64,000 nucleotides of DNA from CALMFG01 sp963674805 (GTDB taxonomy: Bacteria; Bacillota; Clostridia; Christensenellales; CALMFG01): positions 372,001-436,000 of the forward strand of contig CAXXNY010000016.1 in assembly GCA_963674805.2 (NCBI GenBank), in the 5' to 3' direction. Position numbers and translations under genes: made by a program. Below are positions 1 to 9,817 of the stretch, one piece after another (the first letter of the stretch is position 1; each line of letters begins with the position of its first letter). The notes under the pieces are model-generated. The model saw only the letters and a list, made by a program, of their open reading frames with translations, made no database searches and was not told where the DNA came from.

Positions 1-530
1 TCTGAACCATAGTGTCTACATCCAATTGCCGGAGATCCACTTCCTCCGGAATAAGCCGTTACATCCCCTCCGGTAATGGTGATTGCGCCACAGTTATCGC
101 CGGCGGTAACCCCAATACCGGGTGCATCATGATATCCGCCGCCGCCATATGCGACAATTGTACCTCCCGAAATAGTGATTTCACCGGAATCATAGTCGTA
201 ATTTCCTATACCAGGACCGGAACTATTTATTGTATCATTATTAATCGTAAGTGTATTCTCCGTTGAGTCGGAAGTTATCGTCAATGAGGCGTCACCATCA
301 ATGCGGATTCCTGTATATTGAGTGTTTAAAGTATTATTCCCCTTAAGGGTTAAAATAGAGTTGCCGGATCCCTGAATAGATATCGGATCCATTCCCTCGC
401 TACCATTTCTATATAATGGTTTCAGCTTTATATTTTGAATCGTCAGGTTGTTGGTCTTGACCTTGCCCCACAGAATTGAACAAATTGAAAGTGAGGATTT
501 AGGACACACCCTGCATTTTTCTGAGTTAAC
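1..530 (-). pseudogene. Fragment of repeat-rich cell-surface protein, 5-prime end missing
   Basis: The minus strand is open from 530 to the window edge and from about 473 reads as a surface protein: first a stretch with NLTIQNIKLKP, then glycine-rich strand repeats such as GEITISGGTIVAYGGGGY and GAITITGG. Such repeats are known from extracellular beta-helical proteins of Firmicutes. No convincing start is visible. The frame runs unbroken into the stop codon of the MFS gene at 531-533, and the first 15-20 codons (about 530-474) do not look like the rest. The nearest ATG, at 392, has no good ribosome site and lies inside the repeat-like part. The likely reading is a gene whose 5-prime part was lost at a junction near 475-530. 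The remainder lies outside the window. Confidence 0.5.
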
Positions 531-1721
531 TTAATAGTCTTTTTTCATATTATTATATTCTATATACGATCCCAATAAAATAACCATTAAAAATGATATT
601 ATACAAGCTATTAAACACCTTTCAGCAACTGTATTATGGCCTCGAATATTAGCAATGCCATTTATAATAATTGCTGATAAGAATGCTCCTGTTTGAAAAG
701 ACACAGTGAAAATGGAAAATCTAGTTGACCTTAACGATTGAGATGTACTTTTTGCCAACATGTTCAGTGATCGAGAAATCACTATGCTATTGCTTAAGCC
801 GCCAACAACACACGATATAGCAAGTACAGGCCAATATGTTGAATGTGAAAATACATAAATTCCCACTCCTAAAGCACATAGCCCAACTTGTATAAGAACC
901 ATATCATATTTACTGGATATCTTCAAAGAAAATGCTGCCCCTAAAATTCCTCCACATAACAATACTGAACAAAAAACACCAGCTAATGAGGAATTACCTA
1001 ATCCAATATTAGATAAATGCAACGCAATATTAGCAGTAAAAGTAAAGTAACTTATTCCAAAACAAAATCCTATGATACAAAACAAAATCGTTATAAAATT
1101 ATTCTTACTAGAGTTATTGATTTGCTGATTTGGCTCTGCTTCTTGCCGATCTTTGGGCCAGTATAGATTACATATCACTAGCACAGGGATTGCTAGCAAA
1201 AATATATATCCATAATTATACCAATCTTTCACTACCAATATTCCACTGACTAAACATATTATAATACCGCCGGCACTAGATGAGGCCATTTGCATATTTA
1301 ATACCCTTGAACGGTTCTCTGATTCGAATTGTTGTGAAGCAAGCGTTGAGCTTATAGGCATAATTGGTCCAACTCCTATGCCAAGAATAATCGAATAGCA
1401 ATACATTAAATATATCCTATTGTGAAGCAACAGCGTCATAATCCCAGCAATTATAATTAATAGCATAGAAAAAGTGATTATCATCTTGTCAGAGAGCACT
1501 CTCCTCAGATAAGGAATAGTCAAAGCTGATAAAGCCATAAACACTGAGGGGAGCGTATACATTACCTGTATCAATGTAACTGATGCTGAGCTAAAAAAAG
1601 TTTTTATCTCAACTATTGACTGTGCAATAGCTACACTAGATAATTGCAAAAAGCTAATAGATACAACAACAAGTAGACTTTGCAGTGCCATCCTGTTGTC
1701 ACCAGTTTTATTTTTAATCAT
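531..1721 (-). CDS. MFS transporter
   Basis: This 396-residue, very hydrophobic protein has the spacing of about twelve membrane helices. A polar central loop (around PKDRQEAEPNQQINNSSKNN, roughly residues 190-209) divides it into two six-helix halves, as in the major facilitator superfamily. A basic cytoplasmic loop PYLRRVLSDK near residue 70 fits the loop 2-3 position of the family. The substrate cannot be told from sequence; drug or sugar export are both possible. An alternative start is the ATG eleven codons in (MALQSLL), but neither has a strong ribosome site. It is separated from the sugar operon upstream by a terminator at 1817-1846, so it probably has its own promoter. Confidence 0.8.
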   Translation of the reverse strand: MIKNKTGDNRMALQSLLVVVSISFLQLSSVAIAQSIVEIKTFFSSASVTLIQVMYTLPSVFMALSALTIPYLRRVLSDKMIITFSMLLIIIAGIMTLLLHNRIYLMYCYSIILGIGVGPIMPISSTLASQQFESENRSRVLNMQMASSSAGGIIICLVSGILVVKDWYNYGYIFLLAIPVLVICNLYWPKDRQEAEPNQQINNSSKNNFITILFCIIGFCFGISYFTFTANIALHLSNIGLGNSSLAGVFCSVLLCGGILGAAFSLKISSKYDMVLIQVGLCALGVGIYVFSHSTYWPVLAISCVVGGLSNSIVISRSLNMLAKSTSQSLRSTRFSIFTVSFQTGAFLSAIIINGIANIRGHNTVAERCLIACIISFLMVILLGSYIEYNNMKKDY

Positions 1722-1816
1722 AGTTTTATCTCAAAATTTCGTTCTCATTTATCATTTATGAACGTAAGTCGTACTCCCTTTCAAACAATAATCGTCTTTT
1801 TATTGCTATAGCCCAC

Positions 1817-1846
1817 AAAAAAACATCCGGGAGTAGTTCACTCCCG
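1817..1846 (-). terminator. Rho-independent terminator of the sugar ABC operon
   Basis: On the minus strand a GC-rich hairpin (arms CGGGAGT and ACTCCCG, 5-base loop) is followed after a few bases by seven T. It lies 57 bases past the end of the permease gene and closes the operon that begins near 12990. Confidence 0.85.
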
Positions 1847-1902
1847 AAATAAAATGCTTTAATCGTTTTGTTTAACTCTGCAATTTTATAGATAGTAACT
1901 GT

Positions 1903-2877
1903 CTATTTATTTTTGTCACTAACAGCAACAGCAATTAAAATAATAACACCCTTTATAATCGCTTGAGTTGTTGTAGGAACGCCCATAATAACCAGTGCAT
2001 TAGTAAGAACAGACAGTACTAGAGCTCCAATCATGGCTATTGGGATGGAACCTTTTCCTCCAGCAAATGCCGTCCCGCCAAGAACCGTCGCTGTAATTGC
2101 ATCCATCGCCAAATCTGCTCCTACATCAGGTCTACCTTGGTTTACTCGTGATGTCATTAAAAGCGCACATAATCCTGCCAATAAACCAGATATCGTCATA
2201 ACAATTATTACAATACTCTCTGTGTTTATTCCTGAGAAACGCGCCGCTGTCCGATTCCCACCTACCGCACGAACATAATTCCCAAAAGGAGTAAATTGAT
2301 AAAGATAATAGCATATCAAAAAAGCTATGCCCCACCATACAACCAACATTGGAATCGGTCCTATTTCGTAGTTCCCCCATACTTGTGTAAATCTTTGGTC
2401 ATACAATGTCACAGGCCGTTGATGTGTTAAAGTCAATGCTATTCCTGAGGCAATGGATGCCGTACCAAGTGTTACTAAGAATGCTGGCATTTTTGCTTTT
2501 GCAATTAATAGACCATTTAACAGGCCAAAAATACCCCCAGTAGTAATAGCAAATATTGATGACAAAAAAATACCGAATCCAGCTTTTAAAGCAAGTGCAG
2601 CCACCATACTACCCAGTGCAACAACGCCTCCTACCGACAAGTCTATTTGCCCAGCGGTAATAGCAAACGTCATGCCTAGCGTTACAACAGCTACTATTAC
2701 TGTTTGGCGGAGAATCACTACATAGTTGTCAGCAGTGCCGAAATTTGGTGTTGATATTGAAAACACTAATACCATAAGGACCAATAAAATAACCGAATAG
2801 TATGAAAAGAATATGTTCTTCATCTTCCTTCTTCGACTATTTTTTATTTGCATCGTCTTTTCGTCAACTAGTTTCAT
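1903..2877 (-). CDS. Sugar ABC transporter permease (RbsC-like)
   Basis: The product is a 324-residue inner-membrane permease of the branched-chain amino acid/ribose type. It shows the family motif GQIDLSVGGVVALGS near residue 76, the cytoplasmic EAA-like loop AVGGNRTAARFSGI near 204, and TVLGGTAFAGGKGS near 264, with eight to ten hydrophobic segments. It would form the channel for the sugar delivered by the lipoprotein encoded at 4526. The start overlaps the ATPase stop by four bases, which implies translational coupling. It is the last gene of the lactonase-GH3-pgmB-lacZ-ABC operon, so a galactoside or another small sugar is the probable substrate (inference). Confidence 0.92.
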   Translation of the reverse strand: MKLVDEKTMQIKNSRRRKMKNIFFSYYSVILLVLMVLVFSISTPNFGTADNYVVILRQTVIVAVVTLGMTFAITAGQIDLSVGGVVALGSMVAALALKAGFGIFLSSIFAITTGGIFGLLNGLLIAKAKMPAFLVTLGTASIASGIALTLTHQRPVTLYDQRFTQVWGNYEIGPIPMLVVWWGIAFLICYYLYQFTPFGNYVRAVGGNRTAARFSGINTESIVIIVMTISGLLAGLCALLMTSRVNQGRPDVGADLAMDAITATVLGGTAFAGGKGSIPIAMIGALVLSVLTNALVIMGVPTTTQAIIKGVIILIAVAVSDKNK

Positions 2878-4415
2878 TGCCCTTCTCCTCCAACTCTTTT
2901 TTTCTTCAACTTATCTTTCATTATAGCACCCATTATTACTTCCTGACTTGCGTTTTCGCTAACTTCCCCTATAATTCGGTTATCATTCAAAATTAGAATT
3001 CTATCACTATTACTTATCAATTCAGGCATTTCTGAAGAAATCAATATTATTGACGTGCCCTTAGCTGATAATTCAGAAATTAGTTCGTGTATCTCTGATT
3101 TTGACTGTATATCAATGCCTGTTGTGGGTTCATCTAATATTAACACTTTCGGTTTAACCGCTAACCACTTTGCTAAAACTACTTTTTGCTGATTGCCTCC
3201 ACTCAACAGACCAATTGTTTTTTGTGGTGATTCTGTCACAATATTAAGTTTTTTTATCATGCTTTTAGCCAACTCAGAAACTTTTTTCCTCATAATCTTC
3301 GTATAACAGCTCAGCTGATCCAATGTTGTAATGCAAATATTTTCTTCCACCGAATGCATCAGCATAAGTCCTTGTTCGTGTCTACTCTCCGGAACCATCG
3401 CTAATCCAGTTTTTATTATGTCTGTTGTTTTTTTATTTGTTATATCCTTCCCATTCAATATAACTTGTCCTGCTGAAGCTTTATTGATCCCAAATAAAAT
3501 GTGCATTAACTCCGTTCTTCCACTACCCACTAATCCTGCAAAGCCCAGTACTTCTCCATCCCGCAGGTTAAAACTTATATTATCAAATTCACCTTTTCTA
3601 GAAAGATTTTTTACTTCCAACACGTTTTTATCTGTTTTCAGTTTTCTGGTATGATCCTTTTTCACTTCAAACAAGGAGATAGCACGACCAACCATTCCCT
3701 TAACAACGCCATCAAAATCAATTTCAGCTACACTAGACTCACAAACATTTACGCCATCTCTTAGAATTGTAATTCGATCCGCCATTTGAAATACTTCATT
3801 CATCCTATGCGTAATATAAACAATACTTGTTCCTTCTTTTTTCAACCTACCTAAAATCCCAAATAATAAATCGGTCTCCGCTTGTGTTAGGGATGATGTG
3901 GGCTCATCTAATATCAAAATTTTGGGCTTACATGCTACAGCTTTAACTATTTCCAACAGTTGTCGTTTAGCAACAATTAAGTTCTCAACAAGTTCTTTCG
4001 AATCAATATCAATGTTATATTCTTTGAGTAATTGATCCGCTTTTGTAAATAGTTCTTTTCTCTTTAGTAAACCTAAACTGCTTTTTTCTTTTTCTCGCAA
4101 AAAAATATTTTCTGCAACTGTCAAGGTACCAATCTCGCTCAATTCCTGAAACACAACATTGATCCCTTTTGTAGCAGCCTCGCTCGCATTATGAAAGCAT
4201 ATTTCTTCGCCATCTATGAAAATTCTTCCACCTTCAAAGTCATGTATTCCAATTAAACCCTTAATCAATGTGGACTTCCCTGCCCCATTTTCTCCAATTA
4301 ATGCATGTATTTCACCTTTTTTCAATGAAAAATCAACATCTTTTAATACATTCACTTCACCAAAAGATTTTCTAATCCCACGCATCGCAAGAACATATTG
4401 CTCATTCTTTTTCAT
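2874..4415 (-). CDS. Sugar ABC transporter ATP-binding protein (RbsA/MglA-like)
   Basis: This 513-residue protein has two fused nucleotide-binding domains, the usual RbsA/MglA layout. The first has Walker A GENGAGKST (residues 41-49), a degenerate signature LIVAKRQLLEI and Walker B ILILDEPTSSL. The second has a diverged Walker A GLVGSGRTE, a full signature LSGGNQQK and Walker B VLILDEPTTGID. An asymmetric pair with one weak site is normal in this family. It powers uptake through the permease at 1903. A hairpin at 4452-4480 between this gene and the upstream binding-protein gene probably stabilises the more abundant binding-protein transcript. Confidence 0.93.
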   Translation of the reverse strand: MKKNEQYVLAMRGIRKSFGEVNVLKDVDFSLKKGEIHALIGENGAGKSTLIKGLIGIHDFEGGRIFIDGEEICFHNASEAATKGINVVFQELSEIGTLTVAENIFLREKEKSSLGLLKRKELFTKADQLLKEYNIDIDSKELVENLIVAKRQLLEIVKAVACKPKILILDEPTSSLTQAETDLLFGILGRLKKEGTSIVYITHRMNEVFQMADRITILRDGVNVCESSVAEIDFDGVVKGMVGRAISLFEVKKDHTRKLKTDKNVLEVKNLSRKGEFDNISFNLRDGEVLGFAGLVGSGRTELMHILFGINKASAGQVILNGKDITNKKTTDIIKTGLAMVPESRHEQGLMLMHSVEENICITTLDQLSCYTKIMRKKVSELAKSMIKKLNIVTESPQKTIGLLSGGNQQKVVLAKWLAVKPKVLILDEPTTGIDIQSKSEIHELISELSAKGTSIILISSEMPELISNSDRILILNDNRIIGEVSENASQEVIMGAIMKDKLKKKRVGGEGQ

Positions 4416-4451
4416 TTTCTTTGATCCTTCTTTTGAATACTTTTATATCCT

Positions 4452-4480
4452 CTCGACCCAGATTTTATTTCTGGGCCGAG
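4452..4480 (-). promoter_or_regulatory. Intercistronic hairpin between binding protein and ATPase genes
   Basis: An imperfect inverted repeat (CTCG/CGAG plus CCCAGA/TCTGGG around one mismatch) lies between the two genes. It lacks a strong T run on the minus strand, so partial termination or 3-prime end protection of the binding-protein message is more likely than a full stop. This arrangement is common in ABC sugar operons. Confidence 0.6.
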
Positions 4481-4525
4481 ATTAATAAACACCCCTAGGA
4501 TATCGACTCTAAAAGAGCCTTATCC

Positions 4526-5734
4526 TTAATCAATCAGTTCTTTTAATTCAGCATCAAGTTCTTGACCAAAGCTATATTGCCAAGCTTCTTTTACATTATC
4601 CACATTAAACATAACTACAGGCGATAGTACTAATTCCGGGGATTCTTCTCCTGCAAAGCCAAGCGCACCCATAAGTGCAACTAATGTACCCAGATCATTT
4701 GGGCTAATAGCTGCTGTCCCTACAAACATTCCGTCAGTTAGCATGCTTCTTACACTTGAAGTATCACTGATGTCCGGGCCAGAAACATAAACATTTTTGC
4801 CTAAGCTAGCCATTCCTGATCCAGCTCCAACAGCCAATGCATCCCATGTTGCCCAGTAGCCCTTCATTTCCGGATACGCCATTATCATCGACTCCCCAAT
4901 TTCTGTTGCCGATTCTACTGTCATTGCAATATCTGCACCTTGAATAACTTCTATTTTATCATAGTTGGCAGCCGCATCCATTGCTCCCTGGAACCTTGAA
5001 TTTGAATCTTCACCATAATAAATGATTGTCGAAGCCCCGATCTGGCCATCTTGTACTTTGTCACAAAGCATATCCATACTATAGTAGCCGAGCATATAGG
5101 TGTCAGGTATAATAGTACCAAGATATGTGTCATACTCGTCTGTATTCGATGGCATGCCATTCAAGCCAATCAGATAAATACCTTTATCGGACGCTTTTTT
5201 CAAAACGTTTGCATAAGCATCCGCGTCCATAATATATATCACCATAAGACTTGGATTCATCTCAATACAGCTTTCGATTTTTGAAATCTGATCATCAATA
5301 CTCCAATTGGATCCTGTACTAGTCAGAAGTTCAACGCCTAGTTTATCCAATGTAGAATCTAAAGATTCAATAAGCGATTGTGCCCACAGTGTAAAATCTT
5401 CATGCCCACAGTACACAGCAGTAAAATCACCATCTTTGACTTCCTGCAGAATTTCAGGCGTAAATACAGCTGCTAAATCTTCCCCTGAGGCTGTTTCCAT
5501 CCCGTAAGCTGTCGTCGCCCCTTCCATAATCGTGATATCATCGCTCTGCAGATATGTAATTCCTAAATCAGCTAATGATAGTCCTTCACTTTGTGCATCT
5601 TCCACACTTTCCTCTTCAGCAGTTACTTCTGACTGTGCTTCGGCTGCTTCTGGTGATTCAACACTCTTGTTGCAGCCAACAAACATAGTAGCAAACAGCA
5701 TCACTGCCATTAATACAACTAGCACTTTTTTCAT
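4526..5734 (-). CDS. Sugar ABC transporter substrate-binding lipoprotein
   Basis: Starting at the ATG preceded by TGGAGG, the protein is 402 residues. It opens with a lipoprotein signal (MKKVLVVLMA, hydrophobic stretch, lipobox FVGC with Cys21), then an acidic Ser/Glu linker, then a periplasmic-binding-protein type 1 fold. Recognisable elements are SNWSIDDQISKIESCIEMNP and the SRFQGAMDAAANYDKIEVIQG region, as in RbsB-like sugar binders. It is anchored to the outer face of the membrane and passes substrate to the permease at 1903. A longer reading beginning 16 codons upstream would put charged residues before the signal and is unlikely. Confidence 0.9.
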   Translation of the reverse strand: MKKVLVVLMAVMLFATMFVGCNKSVESPEAAEAQSEVTAEEESVEDAQSEGLSLADLGITYLQSDDITIMEGATTAYGMETASGEDLAAVFTPEILQEVKDGDFTAVYCGHEDFTLWAQSLIESLDSTLDKLGVELLTSTGSNWSIDDQISKIESCIEMNPSLMVIYIMDADAYANVLKKASDKGIYLIGLNGMPSNTDEYDTYLGTIIPDTYMLGYYSMDMLCDKVQDGQIGASTIIYYGEDSNSRFQGAMDAAANYDKIEVIQGADIAMTVESATEIGESMIMAYPEMKGYWATWDALAVGAGSGMASLGKNVYVSGPDISDTSSVRSMLTDGMFVGTAAISPNDLGTLVALMGALGFAGEESPELVLSPVVMFNVDNVKEAWQYSFGQELDAELKELID

Positions 5735-5861
5735 AATTTTTTCCTCCATTTTTTTTATTAAAAGGAATACACTTTTATGCATACCTCTTAAACTTGATTT
5801 ATAATATCGCTTCTCATGCCACTATGGTTCTTCAGCTTTTTACATTTAAATATTTGTACTG

Positions 5862-8800
5862 TTACTTTTTTAAATTTTCGGTTATTGTGAAACCTTTCCT
5901 CAAATATTCTTCCTCTTTTTCATTTGATTTATTACTCTCAGGCAACATGGTAAATGCAAATTCAAAATATTCCTCTTCTAATTGATATTGCGGTAATAAA
6001 TTTGGCCCGCAGCTGTTAGACCCTATTCCGGACATTTTATAATCAATGCACACAACTGTATGCCGCTCTTGTGATAATTCAAAATTATGCGATGCTTTTG
6101 TCAGCTGTTCTTGAGAATAATGCGACACATTAAAACTAAATCTTGCTTTACCTTCTGAAACAACCCTTAGCGTCCTGCTTTTCTTATCGCTTACTGAAAG
6201 AAAGCTGCAATCAAAATGACTCCCATTTTCCTGCGGTCTAATATAATCCTCAAATAATTCGTTGGCCTTTGCTTCAAAAAAGCCGTGCCAGCATGCATGG
6301 TGTTTATCGATATAACTTTCTGTTGGCCCATATCCAAAGTAGCTGACAAAGTCAATTTCTTGACGCAAAAACAAACGAATACCAAATCTCGGCAGATAAA
6401 TAAATTGAGATGGGCGGTTAGCTGCAATAAACACGCTGATTAATCCATCAGCTGTTACCTTCCATTCAGCCGTTCCGCTTAAAACGCTCTTAACTGATAC
6501 TGCAGATAAATCAAAGTCAACTTTGATACTTACAGCACTTTTACTTTTTACAATTTTAAGATTTCGAACTCCAGTAATTAGCCGATCATACCCCACCGCT
6601 GTCCATTTCGACATTACCATTCCGAACCCCCTACCTCTATCATTATCTGTAGGTGCGCGCCATATGTTATATTCCATCGGTTTTATTATCAGTTCTTCCT
6701 GATTTACTATTAAACTAGATATAACACCTTTCTTTTTGTCAAACGTATAACAAAAATCGCCATTGTTATTCGTACCTTGTACAATAATCTCTCGGTTCAG
6801 CTCCTGTATCTTTAATCCCGCTTTAACTTCTGGTATCAAAGGCATAGTATGTAATTCATTATCATGTGCATTTAAATTTAGCTCATCAAACCCAAGCGAG
6901 AAACCACTAGGTATAAAATCCGTACCCTTTTTCGCCTTATACTCAAGCTTCAAATATACATTATCTCCTTTAAACACTCCTGATGGCAGCTCGAATGAAA
7001 CTGCCTTTCTCGCTTTTATCGATTTTCGCGGTAAAATGCCTACTTCTACAGTCTGACCATTTTGACTTACTTCATAAGTAATATCCAAATATTCCGCTAA
7101 ATCAATAAAATCTAATGTGCTTTTTATAACTATTTCTCCGTCTTTTATTTCAGCTCGCGCCGGACGGATTACATTTTTATATTCTAATAGGCTAGTGTGC
7201 GGTTTCATCTCGGGAGAAATAAGCCCGTCTATACAAAAATTTCCGTCGGTTGGATATTCATCGGAATCTCCTCCATACCAATACTTCGGCCTGCCCTCCG
7301 GCGAGTCTCCAATATATCTAGCATGGTCACACCATTCCCACACAAATCCTCCGGCAAAACAATCATATTTGTATATACATTTAAAATAATCTTCAGCATC
7401 TCCGCAGCTGTTACCCATTGCATGTATAAATTCAATTAATACAAAAGGCATTCTTTTCATTCCTTGACTATAATATTCTTCCGTCAATTCATCCGGTTGC
7501 GATATCAACTCATTTTTAACATCATAATCATAGCCTTCATATTTGGACTTAATCCATTCCGTTGATACATACATACGACTTAATATATCTAATTCTTCAT
7601 AATCCGGTTTGCTCTCTACGGGAGGATAAAGTCCTTCGTACTGCAATAACCTTGTTGGGTCATATTCCTTTACCCATTGCGCTGCTTTTTTCAAATTGCG
7701 TCCCCATCCACTTTCATTCCCCAGTGACCAGATAATGACGCTACAATGGTTTTTATTAGTCTTAATCAGCTTGCTAATACGGTCTTGAAACGCATCATAG
7801 TAAAAAGGATCATCGTTTAATACTGGGCAATGCTGTGAATAAATATTTACCTCTTCAAAAAAAGATTGTGCTTCGCTAAAAGCAAGCCCATGCAATTCTA
7901 GATCTGCCTCTGACATTACATAGAACCCATATTGATCACAGTATTCCAAAAAAACTGGTGAATTGGGGTAGTGACTAGTTCTTATAGCATTGACATTATG
8001 CTGTTTCATCAGTCTTAAGTCCTGAACCATTTGTTCTTTTGATATGGTATATCCCGTTCTTGAATTATAGTCGTGACGATTTACACCTTTCAGCGTGATG
8101 GGGCTACTGTTCACACACATTATGCCACTTATCACTTGTATATCTCTCAGCCCAATATTCTGCACTATAACTTCACCACTATATTTAATGATTGCTTTGT
8201 ATAGCTCAGGGGTTTCCGCTGTCCAAAGCTTTGGCTTTTCAACCGCAAATGAAACAGTCATCTTTTCTTCAACGTCTCTAACGTTCCTATCTATCAAACC
8301 GCCATTCGGATTAATTAGTGATACATCGATTTTTTCCCCTGCTTTACCACGAAAATGAAAATCAATCATCACAGACGCTATATTTTTTTCATCTGCAATC
8401 TCTGTACGTACCGTAAAATCCTCAATTCTGCTTTTTGCGCGCCTTAGAAGATACACATCACGAAATATACCTGTCATTCGGAACTTATCCTGACACTCAA
8501 AATATGTTCCAAAACTCCATTTAAGATTCAGTACGACAATTCTATTGGTTCCTTTTCTAAGCTTATCGGTTACATCAAACCTACTCGTTGAATGAGATAC
8601 TTGACTAAATCCTACAAATTCACCATTCAACCAAACGTAATAGCACGAATCTACTCCCTCAAAGGTCAGCTCAATATCTGGGAACTCTTTGACTTCTTCG
8701 TAATCAAAATCCCTAATATATACGCCACATGGGTTTTCCTGAGGTGTATAAGGAGGATTACATGGCATAATATAGCGCGCTCCAACATAGTGATACTCAT

Positions 8801-9071
8801 CATATCCTTGAGGCTGCCAACAACCTGGTACATCTATTCCCCCACACGAAGAATAATCAAAATCACATAAAATATATTCCTCTGGAATTTCATCAACACT
8901 TTTAAAATAATCAAATCGCCAACGGCCATTCAAGGAATAAAAATTATCACTATGTTCCCTTGTCTTTGAAATAGCCTCGTCTTCCTTTGTAAATGGGAAA
9001 TAATATGCTCTATCAGGCATTGTATTCACATGAATCATGCTTGGGTTGTCATAATAATTAGCTATTTTCAT
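5862..9071 (-). CDS. lacZ: Beta-galactosidase, glycoside hydrolase family 2
   Basis: The 1069-residue length fits long LacZ-type GH2 enzymes. The order is sugar-binding domain (residues 40-215), immunoglobulin-like domain, TIM barrel from about 325, and the C-terminal beta-sandwich (small chain) from about 760. The acid/base glutamate lies in GNESGWG (E453) and the nucleophile in LIEFIHAMGNS (E547). Metal and substrate motifs RTSHYPNSP and GGFVWEWCDH are present. No signal peptide is visible, so the enzyme is cytoplasmic and would act on an imported galactoside. The start at 9071 has AGGAG upstream. It lies between pgmB and the binding-protein gene. Specificity within GH2 (lactose or another beta-galactoside) is not proven. 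Confidence 0.9.
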   Translation of the reverse strand: MKIANYYDNPSMIHVNTMPDRAYYFPFTKEDEAISKTREHSDNFYSLNGRWRFDYFKSVDEIPEEYILCDFDYSSCGGIDVPGCWQPQGYDEYHYVGARYIMPCNPPYTPQENPCGVYIRDFDYEEVKEFPDIELTFEGVDSCYYVWLNGEFVGFSQVSHSTSRFDVTDKLRKGTNRIVVLNLKWSFGTYFECQDKFRMTGIFRDVYLLRRAKSRIEDFTVRTEIADEKNIASVMIDFHFRGKAGEKIDVSLINPNGGLIDRNVRDVEEKMTVSFAVEKPKLWTAETPELYKAIIKYSGEVIVQNIGLRDIQVISGIMCVNSSPITLKGVNRHDYNSRTGYTISKEQMVQDLRLMKQHNVNAIRTSHYPNSPVFLEYCDQYGFYVMSEADLELHGLAFSEAQSFFEEVNIYSQHCPVLNDDPFYYDAFQDRISKLIKTNKNHCSVIIWSLGNESGWGRNLKKAAQWVKEYDPTRLLQYEGLYPPVESKPDYEELDILSRMYVSTEWIKSKYEGYDYDVKNELISQPDELTEEYYSQGMKRMPFVLIEFIHAMGNSCGDAEDYFKCIYKYDCFAGGFVWEWCDHARYIGDSPEGRPKYWYGGDSDEYPTDGNFCIDGLISPEMKPHTSLLEYKNVIRPARAEIKDGEIVIKSTLDFIDLAEYLDITYEVSQNGQTVEVGILPRKSIKARKAVSFELPSGVFKGDNVYLKLEYKAKKGTDFIPSGFSLGFDELNLNAHDNELHTMPLIPEVKAGLKIQELNREIIVQGTNNNGDFCYTFDKKKGVISSLIVNQEELIIKPMEYNIWRAPTDNDRGRGFGMVMSKWTAVGYDRLITGVRNLKIVKSKSAVSIKVDFDLSAVSVKSVLSGTAEWKVTADGLISVFIAANRPSQFIYLPRFGIRLFLRQEIDFVSYFGYGPTESYIDKHHACWHGFFEAKANELFEDYIRPQENGSHFDCSFLSVSDKKSRTLRVVSEGKARFSFNVSHYSQEQLTKASHNFELSQERHTVVCIDYKMSGIGSNSCGPNLLPQYQLEEEYFEFAFTMLPESNKSNEKEEEYLRKGFTITENLKK

Positions 9072-9129
9072 TCACGCGCTCCTATTTGTTCAATCTAATC
9101 GTTTCTTCAAAATGCTCAAATATACCAGC

Positions 9130-9777
9130 TTATTTCCTTATCTGATCTATAACAGAAATTAGATTCTCAAAGCTTTTCAAACAATAATCAGCCTTCTGGT
9201 TTAAAGTCGCATTACTAATTGCTATAGCCAACATGCCTGCAGCCTTCGCGGCTTTAATTCCGTCGCTTGCATCTTCAACAACTGCGCATGCCTTAGGTTC
9301 TATATCTAAGAAGGTTGCCGCTTTTATGAACACCTCAGGATCAGGTTTTGACTTCGTTATGTTTGTTCCATCAGATATTGCATCAAACAAACTATAAAGA
9401 CCAATACGTTTTAATATGTATTTTGCATTTTTACTTGATGAACCAATCGCTAGTTTATATCCCTTTTTGCTTAATTTTACTAAGGTTTCTTTAACCTCAA
9501 CTTCGACATTTAACGGGGTCAGTGCAGATAGCATTTTTCTATAATGTTCGTTTTTTTTGTTTGCTATCTGCACCTTTTCATTTTCTGATAAAACCCCATT
9601 ATATTTTTCTAGTATAATATCTAGACTGGACATACGGCTTACACCGCGGAGTCTGTCATTAATTTTCTTATCAAAGTATATCCCCATACTATCAGCCATC
9701 TTTTTCCAAGCTTTATAATGAAGTTCATCAGTCGTAATAATTACTCCATCTAGATCAAACACTATCGCATTAATCAT
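9130..9777 (-). CDS. pgmB: Beta-phosphoglucomutase, HAD family
   Basis: Starting from the ATG preceded by AAAGGA, the protein has 215 residues, the usual size for PgmB. It begins with the HAD nucleophile motif VFDLDGVIITTDELHYKAW and continues with the helical cap, motif II IGSSSKNAK, and the motif III/IV region SKPDPEVF with VEDASDGIKAAKAAGM. In characterised relatives the enzyme converts beta-glucose 1-phosphate to glucose 6-phosphate, so it normally sits beside a phosphorylase. Here the partner could be the GH3 enzyme encoded just upstream. A start 26 codons earlier would overlap the GH3 gene and add unrelated residues. Confidence 0.88.
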   Translation of the reverse strand: MINAIVFDLDGVIITTDELHYKAWKKMADSMGIYFDKKINDRLRGVSRMSSLDIILEKYNGVLSENEKVQIANKKNEHYRKMLSALTPLNVEVEVKETLVKLSKKGYKLAIGSSSKNAKYILKRIGLYSLFDAISDGTNITKSKPDPEVFIKAATFLDIEPKACAVVEDASDGIKAAKAAGMLAIAISNATLNQKADYCLKSFENLISVIDQIRK

Positions 9778-9817
9778 TTTTTCCTTTACTCGCTTTTTAT
9801 CTCTTTTTGCATGTTGA

